From NCBI RefSeq assembly GCF_900102215.1, contig NZ_FNBG01000016.1:50426-114425 (forward strand): 64,000 bases of DNA. Direction: 5' to 3'. Under the pieces are notes generated by a model, which worked only from the letters and a program-made list of their open reading frames with translations, had not been told where the DNA came from and ran no database searches. Position 1 is the stretch's first letter. The number at the start of each line of letters is the position of its first letter. The position numbers were made by a program, and so were the translations under genes. Positions 18,701-26,206 of the stretch are shown piece after piece. Source of the stretch: Fontibacillus panacisegetis (lineage in GTDB: Bacteria > Bacillota > Bacilli > Paenibacillales > Paenibacillaceae).

Positions 18701-21661
18701 ATAAGTATCGCTTAATTTCTCAAGCTTCGTGTTGGATAAATTCACACCAGTCATTTCGGTAATAAGCTTTAATCCTGTCAAATCCTTGATATCACGATTG
18801 GACAGATCCAGCGTTCCTGTAATTTTCGTAAGATCGCTTACTTTGGTGTATCCCAGTTCATTTAAAGCGTTCAGCAGCGCCGCATCAGGGAACATCTCGG
18901 AGCTGAGTTCATTGTCTCGAACGAATAGAGGTACTGACTTGTTGCCTGCATAGTCTTCCATAACAAGTGAAATTGTACTTGTAGTGGATGCAGGTGTAAT
19001 AAATAATGAAGCTTTTGTAGAACGTCCACGTACGATATAAGGCTTCTTGCCGGAAGAGTAGGTGGTATCGAATTGCAGCGCTACCCCGTTTTCATAGACG
19101 TGCAGATATCGCCAGTCTCTGGTGTTCGGCATCGGCAAGCTCAAGGTGTTTCCGTTCCAGGACCATTTTTCCGCATAAGGGTCGATCGTCTTGTCGATAA
19201 AATTGCCGCTAACTTCAACAGGAGATTGATTGCCGACTGCTACGCTGACGATATAGTCATCCCCGTTGATAGGCATGTCCGTAAACACAGCGGAGGTCGA
19301 TCCGGCTGATACCGTTTTGGTCGCGGATACCGGTGTATCTGTTGTAATCCAGTTCAGCGATCTTACGCTAACTGTGATCGCATCGGATGCCGATGCCGGA
19401 TTAGTCCAGGATACAGTAAGCTCTCCGTTTTCCCTGGAATCAACCTTGATTTTGGAGACGGCGGCGTCCAGATTGAAGGATAGGGATGCTGCCGCGCCCT
19501 CGCGGCCGTCCGCTCCAACTGGAGCAACCTTCACTACACCCGATCTGGCCGGCAGTTTTTTGATATAGAAGGTTTTGTCATATTTGCCGCCAACGAATAC
19601 GTCATTGACATAGACATTATAATTTTTGACTTGAGAATAATTTGTATTCAAGTCCCAATGAATAATCATTTCGTTGGTATCGGTGAATACGTCGGTTAAG
19701 GCAAGGCCTGTCGGAGCAGTTGGAGCAGCGGCAGAGCCGTCATAAATCCGGATTTGTCCGACATTCATTTGATAGTTCGTTACTGCATCGCCGTTTGGAG
19801 CAAAAACAAGACCGAAGGCGGCGATCGTTTTGCCGGCATACATGCTGAGATCCAGTTCTTTCGTAGTCCAGCCGGTTGTTTTGCTACCGTCTGCTGCGGA
19901 TACTTTAACTACTGTATCCGGATCGTCCTTGAAGATCAGCCCGATGGACAAGGAAGAACTGTCATTCGTCGAAGGCTTGTTGTACGCAATCGACAGCTTG
20001 GAGGACGCATTGACGTCCAGTTCGGTTTTATACAAGCGCAGGAAATTTTCTGCATCAAGGTTGCCGCTTACAGCAAGCGAGCTTCCTCCGTCGTATCCTC
20101 CAATTTGCTCATAGGTGAAGGAAGGGTCCTTCTTGTATTTCGAGCCGTAATCAAGATCAACCGTCAATCGGCTGCCTGTTGTATCCTGCCACCACTGCCA
20201 GGTTACCGGCACATCCTGCAAGCTCATATTGGACCACTCGTCATTGTTCGATACCGCACCAGCCTTGTAGTAAGACAAGCCGTGTCCGGTATTGAAGCTC
20301 GTGTAGAAATTGGAGTCGCCAATGACGGAACGTTCCGTAATGACAGACGCAATCCCCGGCCATACCGTGGAGGAAGCGGTCTCACGAGGATTTGTGTTAG
20401 GGCTTGACCACCATTGCTGCTCTCTTTTTATTGTTTCCCATTGGTAGTCATTGTTTGCCCGGTCATTGGACGGCCAAGGCTTGTCGTCATTGTAGCCCGC
20501 ATGAACAAAGTCGGCTCCCAGTGTAGCTATGCTGACAAGCGGCACACCGCCTTCATCCAGCTTATTTTTGAGCGCAGTGACGTTTTTACTGGTGAATCTG
20601 TCGCGTCCAGCTTCCAGACCGGCGTAGCCAACATCATAAATGGAATAGTTGGTTCCGTAGTCAGTATTTAACTGATCAAGATACGTTTTAGCGCTATTAA
20701 TTTGACTGGAGCCTGCACCGTAATCAAAGAAATAGGAGTCAGATACGGGTTCTCCTTTATTTTTGTCATACAGGAAAGAAATATTGTTATCACTGAAGGT
20801 TCTGGCAAATGTATTAGCACCGGTGGTCGTACTCAGGGAATCATACCATTGTATGTATAACCCGCCCTGCTTCAGCGCTTTGATAAATTCGATATAATCA
20901 GGAATATCGCTCGTTTGGACGTTGGGATTTTGTTCTTCCTGATTGAGGAAATATCCGTCGTAACCGAAGTACTTGGCCATTTCAATCATTTTTTTGGCAA
21001 CAGGAAAATCCCCGTTCTCATCCTTGACAATCATTTGCTTGTAAGTCTGTTGCCCGCGGTCATTGTTGGAGAAAAATATGCCTGCCAGGGACAATACGCC
21101 GTTTTTGTGGGCGGCGTCCGTATACGTAGGGTTAGGAATATTCAGCATGCCGAATTCGAACCATTTTTGCTTCCAGTCCGATTGCGCCGTATCATCGTAA
21201 TATTCAGGCGGTGTATAGGCCGAAGCCGTACCATGCCAAGGAGACCAATAGTCCACATACTGCCAGAAGCCAAAGTGGTATTGAGCAAACTTGTTCGTAT
21301 AAGCTGCATTTTCGATGAACGCATTCCCGTAATCGCCGCTTACGTTGGTCATTTTTACGTCAGGATTCAGGTTGGGCTTAGCCTGTGTAGCGGCAAACGG
21401 GTTGATTCTTTGCTGCAAAGGTACGAAGGATCGCAGCATCTCTGCATCGCTGTCCGTCTCCGGGCTCCAGTCCAGAATTTGACCGCTAGTGTAACCGTGC
21501 ACGCTAGGCTGATTCACTCCATGCGCTGCTTCACCTGTAAATGGCAAAGTATCTCCGGCTTGTACTTGAAGCGGAGTGCTTGTTGCAACCAGACCAGTAA
21601 TAAGCAGCATTGCAGTAAATTTTGAAAACGTTTTCTTTTTGATGTGCAAGTGCATGTTCAT
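15773..21661 (-). CDS. SLH-anchored endo-beta-N-acetylglucosaminidase (GH85), multidomain
   Basis: A 1962-residue secreted protein; ATG 21661 has AAAGGAG about eight bases upstream. Order: signal peptide (to about 36); GH85 catalytic domain (about 55-500) with the Asn/Glu pair in YFLNQEEQ near 239-241, which cleaves the GlcNAc-GlcNAc core of N-glycans; beta-sandwich, carbohydrate-binding-like region (about 510-640); fibronectin-III-like region (about 645-730); leucine-rich repeats with LDLSNRDIKDLTGL (about 930-1080); discoidin/F5-8C domain (about 1095-1215); InlB-type repeat with VTFDADGGT (about 1235-1310); Ig-like segments (about 1320-1500); a Pro/Ser/Gly linker; three SLH domains (about 1785-1962) binding pyruvylated wall polymer. 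It probably displays deglycosylating activity on host or environmental glycoproteins. A cre-like box lies in the first codons. Monocistronic. Confidence 0.93.
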   Translation of the reverse strand: MNMHLHIKKKTFSKFTAMLLITGLVATSTPLQVQAGDTLPFTGEAAHGVNQPSVHGYTSGQILDWSPETDSDAEMLRSFVPLQQRINPFAATQAKPNLNPDVKMTNVSGDYGNAFIENAAYTNKFAQYHFGFWQYVDYWSPWHGTASAYTPPEYYDDTAQSDWKQKWFEFGMLNIPNPTYTDAAHKNGVLSLAGIFFSNNDRGQQTYKQMIVKDENGDFPVAKKMIEMAKYFGYDGYFLNQEEQNPNVQTSDIPDYIEFIKALKQGGLYIQWYDSLSTTTGANTFARTFSDNNISFLYDKNKGEPVSDSYFFDYGAGSSQINSAKTYLDQLNTDYGTNYSIYDVGYAGLEAGRDRFTSKNVTALKNKLDEGGVPLVSIATLGADFVHAGYNDDKPWPSNDRANNDYQWETIKREQQWWSSPNTNPRETASSTVWPGIASVITERSVIGDSNFYTSFNTGHGLSYYKAGAVSNNDEWSNMSLQDVPVTWQWWQDTTGSRLTVDLDYGSKYKKDPSFTYEQIGGYDGGSSLAVSGNLDAENFLRLYKTELDVNASSKLSIAYNKPSTNDSSSLSIGLIFKDDPDTVVKVSAADGSKTTGWTTKELDLSMYAGKTIAAFGLVFAPNGDAVTNYQMNVGQIRIYDGSAAAPTAPTGLALTDVFTDTNEMIIHWDLNTNYSQVKNYNVYVNDVFVGGKYDKTFYIKKLPARSGVVKVAPVGADGREGAAASLSFNLDAAVSKIKVDSRENGELTVSWTNPASASDAITVSVRSLNWITTDTPVSATKTVSAGSTSAVFTDMPINGDDYIVSVAVGNQSPVEVSGNFIDKTIDPYAEKWSWNGNTLSLPMPNTRDWRYLHVYENGVALQFDTTYSSGKKPYIVRGRSTKASLFITPASTTSTISLVMEDYAGNKSVPLFVRDNELSSEMFPDAALLNALNELGYTKVSDLTKITGTLDLSNRDIKDLTGLKLITEMTGVNLSNTKLEKLSDTYFPSQVTSIDLSNNESLQQINSRALSGITDLQQLNITGSSKLQLLDVSNSKLKNLVYGDKTTFPEMIVLDLSGTQLDMTEGQSAKLFADQIKQQVKPGEAVTTTKYENAARTSTVSGGFSNAQRLIDGSLTAYGTAASLPKQAILDFGNEIEMTAFNMYAYSNSYRATDFTLSYSADGTDYTTIGSPFVGNTLKDFSYKFASPVKGRYFKLDVTKGQSSIVYLTELELWANVPYSYPSSVKYDGYTGLHTVTFDADGGTNAPAQLTDVALGSTINEPAEVVKEGYLFDGWYSGEHKWNFATDKVTDNITLKAHWVIDPSKTMAFTTNLESTKTVSKGDQVDLTVVAEGGVDSMVWEVKSPVEDTWNQTSVTTAVYSFTAQEEDNGKMFRVVLTGKDGVQPSTLTSNELTLTVIPDGVVVEQPVIGRFDVTKNPAIVGDSVSFTVEAAGSGSLSYQWYKDGSLIGDATGASLELQNVTANDAGRYKVVVTNTVIANEQAYTASTTSDEIVFAINQGIAPEWNQLQTLLAGIDALVNNDKYTSSSIAALKSSTAYTEAKSLTSDANAELLRQAYDNLVKAKNDILVAYTPVTPPSNNSSNSGSGSGSSVTPPAPKPADPSKAVVSTGDLTKPAENGTVVVTVGSAVKDIELPINAGELLGNNTLQIQAGEVNIDITPDALKQWKDSVNKEQLSGSKLHVTVNPKTISEAAVKSDANVALKGNAIALGFSIVTSDGKSYPLSEAAEPVKVKLPINASLNAGLLGVYKVEANGALTYLGGVLAEGYMEAEVQQGGTYALLEYAVNFTDVLPSHWASNAIQQLAAKHLIQGVSVNEYQPNRMITRAEFVKLVSSALKLKDKGELAFTDVAANAWYQEDLAKMVKAGLINGRTKDSFEPNAVITRQEIVLILMRAYNMENGTLPSAAGISFSDDSDIAEWALESVKQAAALGLVQGRSKGQFAPNDPATRAETAQFILNYLK
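21622..21637. promoter_or_regulatory. Catabolite-responsive element (cre) within the GH85 5' coding end
   Basis: TTGAAAACGTTTTCTT is a near-perfect palindrome matching the CcpA site consensus TGAAANCGNTTNCA at 13 of 14 positions. It lies about 25-40 bases inside the coding region, a position where CcpA acts as a roadblock in other carbohydrate genes. Confidence 0.65.
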
Positions 21662-22081
21662 GTGTCAACTCCTTTGTTGAGAATGATGATACTTGTGCAA
21701 ATCATGCTTGTAATAAATGCTCCCGACGGGCTGATGTACCCCGCTTATGTATATCTCCTCCTCCCTCGGGCGAGATCCGTTTGCCTTAAAATATATATCA
21801 TGAAAGCCCTTACAAATAGGGGCAAAATTAAAGATACAACAGACAAAGTAAAGAAAAAAACAGGATTGCAGCTCAAATGGTGTAATTGAATAGAAAGAAG
21901 CTGCACAAAAAGGAGACTTTGTGTAATTTGGAAATATATTCAAAAAACATATAATTCTGATTTATTCAGTTTAAGAAGAGGACACTGTTTAAAAGTTCTT
22001 CGTCGTCTTAGCCAGAATTAGAAATGAGGCATCTTTTGTGATATGCTGTTCCTGATAGTTCAACAATAAGGAGTGATTATT
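21662..22081. other. Intergenic region upstream of the GH85 gene
   Basis: About 420 bases separating two divergent genes. I see no convincing gene here; short frames on both strands lack SD sites and recognisable products. The promoter of the GH85 gene must lie here but no clear -35/-10 pair stands out. Confidence 0.6.
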
Positions 22082-22321
22082 TTGGCACAATCCAGAGCCA
22101 AGAAGATGCGTCAGAAGCTAGTTCGTGAAGGACGAAGAAATCCGGAAGAAAGTCGTAGTCCGTTCGCTTTTGCAGATTTACGGTCAAGAAAGACCAAGAG
22201 TAAGACAGAGCTAATAAATAGCAGTAAAAATAAATTCAAGAACCATGACTCTTATAACGGAGACGATGGTTCTTTTTTATTTGTAATAAATAGTACTTTT
22301 AATCTTTGTTTTTCTAAATAA
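22082..22321 (+). CDS. Small basic hypothetical protein
   Basis: A 79-residue protein from TTG 22082 with AAGGAG eight bases upstream. The N-terminal 45 residues (AQSRAKKMRQKLVREGRR, then NPEESRSPFAFADLRSRKTK) are strongly basic and resemble a small protein family I associate with Bacillota, without a name or function. The following segment KNHDSYNGDDGSFLF is encoded across a hairpin (22238-22278) that looks like a terminator, so either the real protein includes it or the hairpin has a dual role. Confidence 0.65.
   Translation: MAQSRAKKMRQKLVREGRRNPEESRSPFAFADLRSRKTKSKTELINSSKNKFKNHDSYNGDDGSFLFVINSTFNLCFSK
22238..22278 (+). terminator. Terminator-like hairpin inside the 3' coding end
   Basis: AAGAACCAT at 22238 pairs perfectly with ATGGTTCTT ending at 22274, followed by TTTTT. 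It overlaps the last third of the small gene starting at 22082, whose stop is at 22321. Confidence 0.7.
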
Positions 22322-22428
22322 CTCATGGTATATTTCATTATAAATACAAAAATTACTTATATTAGGATGCGAAGATACATATGTCTTAATACTCTGCGAG
22401 AGTATAAGCTGGCGTGAGGAGATATGAA

Positions 22429-23886
22429 ATGGGACGAAAACCTACGATTTTGTACGCAACTACGGAAGTTTTTCCATTCGCTAAGACTGGGGGGCTTGCG
22501 GATGTTTCGGCGTTTTTGCCTAAAGCTTTACGAAGCGAAGGCTACGACATCCGTATCATTATGCCAAAGTTTAAAGGAATTGAGGACAAGTATGGCCATC
22601 AATTGCATCATGTAGTCACTATGGATATTGAGTTTGCAGGACGAAATCACTGGTATAGTGTGGAAAGTATTTTGTATAACGGAAATATGATATATTTTGT
22701 GGACGCACCCTATTATTTTGGTCGTGATAGAATCTATGACTATGATGATGAGATGGAGAGATTTGTTTTTTTCTGCAAAGCAGTAATGGAATCACTGCCA
22801 GTGATAGGCTTTCAGCCGGATATTCTTCAATGTAATGATTGGCTAATGGGCTTTATCCCTTTTTTCTTGAAGACAAAATATCGGCAGCTTGAATTCTATA
22901 AATCTATGAAATCAATATTTACAATTCACGCTCTCCTTTATCAAGGGGTTTTTAACAAAAGTAATACGAAGAGTTTATTGGATTTAGATTGGAATTATTT
23001 TGTAGAGCAGGGCCTTGATTATTATGATCAGGTTAATTGTATGAAGGTCGGGATAATGACCTCGGATGTAGTGTCCACAGTGAGTCCGAGCTATGCAGCC
23101 GAGATAAGTAAAATGTCGCCGCTTCATATGGAGCCTCTGACCGAGTCGCTGTTTAAGCGCAGAAGAGATTTACACGGTATTTTAAACGGTATTGATCTTG
23201 AGGAGAACAATCCGGCTACAGACTCCCGATTATTTGCAAATTATTCCCTTGATCATTTAGAAGGCAAGGCTGAGAACAAGAAAAGACTGCAGGAGTCGTT
23301 AGGTTTGCCAGTCAGGGCCGATGTGCCGATCGTTTCGCTCATTTCTCGATTGGAAATTACCAAAGGCCTGTATTTGATCGAAAAATCATATCATGAGCTG
23401 CTCAAGGAAGATCTTCAATTTGTCGTAATTGGAGATGGAATTCCTTATTATGATTACCTGTTTTCGAATATAATGAAGGCCTTTCCGAATAAAATGTATT
23501 ATTCCACTTATAGCGAGGAGCTGGCGTATAAAACGTACGCAGGAGCAGATTTATTCCTGATGCCTTCCTATACGGAAGCCTGTGGAATCAGCCAGTTGAT
23601 CGGTATGAGATACGGTACAGTGCCCATTATTCGCGAGACTGGAGGTTTACGTGACACAGTTGAACCTTTCTGTGAAGAAAACGAGACAGGTACTGGCTTT
23701 ACTTTTAAATATGCAAGTCAGTGGGTTATGCTTGATACGATCCGCAAGGCGATTGACGTCTATCACAAGCCAGATAAGTGGAATAAACTTGTTACAAATG
23801 TTATGACACGCCCTGTGGGCTGGGAAAGTTCTGTTAAGGAATATATGAGGCTATATGAACAAACGATGGGTATGACGGTATCTTGA
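22429..23886 (+). CDS. glgA: Glycogen (starch) synthase
   Basis: A 485-residue GT5 glycosyltransferase from ATG 22429 with GAGGAG seven bases upstream. The N-terminal ADP-glucose-binding motif KTGGLADV starts at Lys19. The second Rossmann domain contains SRLEITKGLYLI and the C-terminal E-x7-E-like region MPSYTEACGISQLIGMRYG. It adds glucose from ADP-glucose to alpha-1,4-glucan. Unusually, no glgB, glgC, glgD or glgP accompanies it in this window; tRNA genes follow directly. Confidence 0.93.
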   Translation: MGRKPTILYATTEVFPFAKTGGLADVSAFLPKALRSEGYDIRIIMPKFKGIEDKYGHQLHHVVTMDIEFAGRNHWYSVESILYNGNMIYFVDAPYYFGRDRIYDYDDEMERFVFFCKAVMESLPVIGFQPDILQCNDWLMGFIPFFLKTKYRQLEFYKSMKSIFTIHALLYQGVFNKSNTKSLLDLDWNYFVEQGLDYYDQVNCMKVGIMTSDVVSTVSPSYAAEISKMSPLHMEPLTESLFKRRRDLHGILNGIDLEENNPATDSRLFANYSLDHLEGKAENKKRLQESLGLPVRADVPIVSLISRLEITKGLYLIEKSYHELLKEDLQFVVIGDGIPYYDYLFSNIMKAFPNKMYYSTYSEELAYKTYAGADLFLMPSYTEACGISQLIGMRYGTVPIIRETGGLRDTVEPFCEENETGTGFTFKYASQWVMLDTIRKAIDVYHKPDKWNKLVTNVMTRPVGWESSVKEYMRLYEQTMGMTVS

Positions 23887-23935
23887 CTTTGACGTAAAAT
23901 CATGATAAATTAATTTTTGTATCTGATGATGATAT

Positions 23936-24011
23936 TCCCTGATAGCTCAGTTGGTAGAGCACTCGACTGTTAATCGAGTTGTCACAGGTTCGAGTCCTGT
24001 TCGGGGAGCCA
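23936..24011 (+). tRNA. tRNA-Asn (anticodon GTT)
   Basis: Full cloverleaf: acceptor TCCCTGA/TCGGGGA, D-loop AGCTCAGTTGGTAGAGC, anticodon stem ACTCGACTGTTAATCGAGT with GTT, T-loop GGTTCGAGTCC, and encoded CCA. 76 bases. Confidence 0.97.
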
Positions 24012-24018
24012 TTTTCTT

Positions 24019-24107
24019 GGAGAGATACCCAAGTGGCTATAAGGGGACCCTCTGCTAAGGGGTTAGACTGCGTAAGTGGTGCGAGGGTTCGAATCCCTCT
24101 CTCTCCG
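24019..24107 (+). tRNA. tRNA-Ser (anticodon GCT)
   Basis: 89-base class II tRNA with acceptor GGAGAGA/TCTCTCC, anticodon loop CTGCTAA reading GCT, a long variable arm and T-loop GGTTCGAATCC. CCA is not encoded. It lies eight bases after tRNA-Asn, so the two are probably co-transcribed. Confidence 0.96.
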
Positions 24108-24127
24108 TTCGATATACAATAAAAAGT

Positions 24128-24171
24128 GAGCTTCCGAAACCCGCACAAACAGCGGAAACGGAAGCTTTTTT
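24128..24171 (+). terminator. Terminator of the tRNA-Asn/tRNA-Ser unit
   Basis: GAGCTTCCG pairs with CGGAAGCTT, with an inner CGC/GCG stem, followed by TTTTTT. Confidence 0.88.
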
Positions 24172-24266
24172 ATTTTGAATCGTGCCGAAAAGGAAGGGGC
24201 TGTTAACCAATCAGACAGCTTCTAAACTGAAACTTATCTTATTAACATGCTCGTGATGTGAAAAAT

Positions 24267-24446
24267 ACCTGCAAAAGTACAGCCTTTCAAGCTCCTAGCG
24301 GCGATTTTTTGAAACACCTGCAAAAGTACATCTTTTTTCCAAATTTATTGCGATTTCAGAATAAAATGTTCGAAATTCCTGCATAATTGCAGGTTTTTCG
24401 CAGTAAACGCCATTTTTTCTCAAAAAAGCTGCACTTTTGCAGGTTT
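24267..24446. repeat. Four-motif intergenic repeat, family A, copy 2
   Basis: TGCA motifs begin at 24270, 24319, 24380 and 24430 (spacing 49, 61, 50). The first two read CCTGCAAAAGTACA, the last two CCTGCATAATTGCAGG and CTGCACTTTTGCAGG. Flanked by tRNA units; there is no gene between 24172 and 24603. Confidence 0.85.
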
Positions 24447-24603
24447 TATGCTTTCAGACGGTATTTACCAAACAGTGAGGCGTAATGAAATAAGCCAATC
24501 ATATTTTTTTGTAAACAACTAAAAAAGGGGTTGTCATGGCGATTTTATTTTGATATACTCATTTTTGTCGTCACAGCAACGAGCTGTGAATTAATGCAAA
24601 TAT

Positions 24604-24678
24604 GGCCCGTTGGTCAAGGGGTTAAGACACCTCCCTTTCACGGAGGTAACAGGGGTTCGAATCCCCTACGGGTCACCA
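24604..24678 (+). tRNA. tRNA-Glu (anticodon TTC)
   Basis: 75 bases including encoded CCA. Acceptor GGCCCGT/ACGGGTC, anticodon loop CTTTCAC with TTC, and T-loop GGTTCGAATCC. Confidence 0.97.
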
Positions 24679-24689
24679 TAATTGAATAT

Positions 24690-24772
24690 GCGGTCGTGGT
24701 GGAATGGCAGACACGCTATCTTGAGGGGGTAGTGGGCGTACGCCCGTGGAGGTTCGAGTCCTCTCGACCGCA
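24690..24772 (+). tRNA. tRNA-Leu (anticodon GAG), copy 1
   Basis: 83-base class II tRNA. Acceptor GCGGTCG/CGACCGC, anticodon loop CTTGAGG with GAG, variable arm GGGCGTACGCCC, T-loop GGTTCGAGTCC. No encoded CCA. It lies eleven bases after tRNA-Glu. Confidence 0.96.
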
Positions 24773-24785
24773 TCCTTTATGCAAG

Positions 24786-24819
24786 AAAGGAACCTTGATT
24801 TTTCACAGGGTTCCTTTTT
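24786..24819 (+). terminator. Terminator of the tRNA-Glu/tRNA-Leu unit
   Basis: AAAGGAACC pairs with GGTTCCTTT, followed by TTTT. Confidence 0.85.
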
Positions 24820-24853
24820 GCTTACACATTTTTGTGTAAGGAATTTATTAAAT

Positions 24854-25714
24854 CTAAAGCTCTAATAAATGAATCAATGCATGAGCAACGCCATGTTCGT
24901 TATTTGTTAGAGTGACTTGAGTGCAAAGCTGTTTGATTTCATCAACGGCATTTCCCATGGCTATCTTGGTTCCAGCGACGCGAAACATAGAAACATCGTT
25001 GTAGTTATCGCCGATCACAATCGTATCCGAAAGTGGAATCCCATAGTGATCTGCTAAATAACTTAATGCTTTGCCTTTGTCGGTTTCTTTTGCGATAATT
25101 TCAAGTGTTAATTGTGCGGCGGCTGTCGTATGGACGGAGGTATTGTGGTGATAGTGTTCACGAATGCGCTCTAATTTGTGTTCATCATATGTGAAAATGA
25201 GCAGCTTATACACTGGCATACCTGCTTGAATCACTTCCATCGGATCGTTGATGGGCTTGATACCAAATTGCTGAAATTGGATCAGGGCACTTTTCCATAG
25301 TGTATCTCGATCCATATCAGGATTAGCGCTGATCAGCATATCTATTTCCGCTTGCAGTTTGTCTTCTCCATCAAAAGGAGAATAGATTGCCTCCGGGCAA
25401 AAGATTTCAAAATATACATCCTGCTCGCTTAAATACTGGATCGCAGCCGCAGCCGCTTCCTGTGTAAGAGGGGTCTGTCTTAGAAGCTGTCCGTTTTCAT
25501 CATTTACAGCGGCACCATTAGATGAAATGATAGGTATATTCATATTCAGGTCAGCATCAATTAAGCCTTTGACGTCAAAATAGGCTCGTCCGGTACATAT
25601 TGCTACTTTGTGTCGTTTAGATATCGTTGCTTTAATAGCGTCAAGACCCTCTTTGCTTGGTTTACTTTTAGAAGTTAGCAAAGTGCCGTCAAGATCGATT
25701 GCAATAAGTTTCAT
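24854..25714 (-). CDS. Cof-type HAD-IIB phosphatase
   Basis: A 286-residue cytoplasmic hydrolase. ATG 25714 is chosen for its AGGAGG nine bases upstream and because the protein then starts directly with the HAD motif I DLDGTLL (Asp7, Asp9). Motif II is SNGAA, and motifs III/IV are the Lys near DKGKAL and GDNYNDVSMF. The cap is of the C2B type. Members dephosphorylate small sugar phosphates or cofactors; the actual substrate cannot be read from the sequence. Single gene, facing the tRNA cluster. Confidence 0.92.
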   Translation of the reverse strand: MKLIAIDLDGTLLTSKSKPSKEGLDAIKATISKRHKVAICTGRAYFDVKGLIDADLNMNIPIISSNGAAVNDENGQLLRQTPLTQEAAAAAIQYLSEQDVYFEIFCPEAIYSPFDGEDKLQAEIDMLISANPDMDRDTLWKSALIQFQQFGIKPINDPMEVIQAGMPVYKLLIFTYDEHKLERIREHYHHNTSVHTTAAAQLTLEIIAKETDKGKALSYLADHYGIPLSDTIVIGDNYNDVSMFRVAGTKIAMGNAVDEIKQLCTQVTLTNNEHGVAHALIHLLEL

Positions 25715-25858
25715 GTCGTGTATCCTCCTCAATGTCCAGGGTATGTAAGTGATGTTGTAACGAGTATACGGTATGAAATGCATTTCAGGTCAACACTTCA
25801 GGTGAAATTGACTTGAATCAAGCCTGAACTGTATATTTTCATGATTGGACTGAGGTAA

Positions 25859-26176
25859 ATGGCATCGGAATTGTGGATTATTATGATCATAGGGATTGGA
25901 ACTTATTTATTTCGAGCTGCATCTTTGCTATTAGGAAGCCGTTTACAGTGGTCGGAGAGGACGAAGGAGTGGTTGTCTTATGTATCTCCTGCTGTACTGG
26001 GAGCGCTGCTTGGACCATTGTTGTTGCTTCAGGATGATCAGTTGGTTTCGTTAACGGAAAATAAGGTGCTGTTGGCTTCGATTCCTACAATAATAGTAGC
26101 TTGGAGCACCCGTCGTTTGTTGTTGACAGTTACAGCCGGAGTAATCTTTTATGCTGCATTTTATTATTTACTATAA
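25859..26176 (+). CDS. azlD: AzlD family branched-chain amino acid exporter subunit
   Basis: A 105-residue membrane protein with about four hydrophobic helices, containing the AzlD pattern GIGTYLFRAASLLLG near the N terminus and LLASIPTIIVAWSTRRLLLTV near the C terminus. It partners with AzlC to form a branched-chain amino acid exporter. ATG 25859 has GAGGTAA unusually close, three to four bases away. It precedes the azlC gene by 30 bases; the more common order is azlC then azlD. Confidence 0.87.
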   Translation: MASELWIIMIIGIGTYLFRAASLLLGSRLQWSERTKEWLSYVSPAVLGALLGPLLLLQDDQLVSLTENKVLLASIPTIIVAWSTRRLLLTVTAGVIFYAAFYYLL

Positions 26177-26206
26177 AATATTGATTTACAGTTAGGATGA
26201 TTTATT

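Noticed and set aside
20915..21625. Long open frame of 236 codons on the plus strand opposite the GH85 gene
   Set aside because: Antisense to a well-supported coding sequence, no SD, no recognisable domain; a codon-bias shadow. The same applies to frames at 16616-17077 and 19754-20407.
21644..21943. Short frames on both strands between the GH85 gene and the small basic gene
   Set aside because: They overlap each other and the GH85 upstream region, lack SD sites and have low-complexity products.
23900..24148. Minus-strand frame of 82 codons
   Set aside because: Lies across the tRNA-Asn and tRNA-Ser genes; it is a reverse-complement artefact of tRNA sequence. The plus-strand frame at 24531-24839 across tRNA-Glu and tRNA-Leu is rejected for the same reason.
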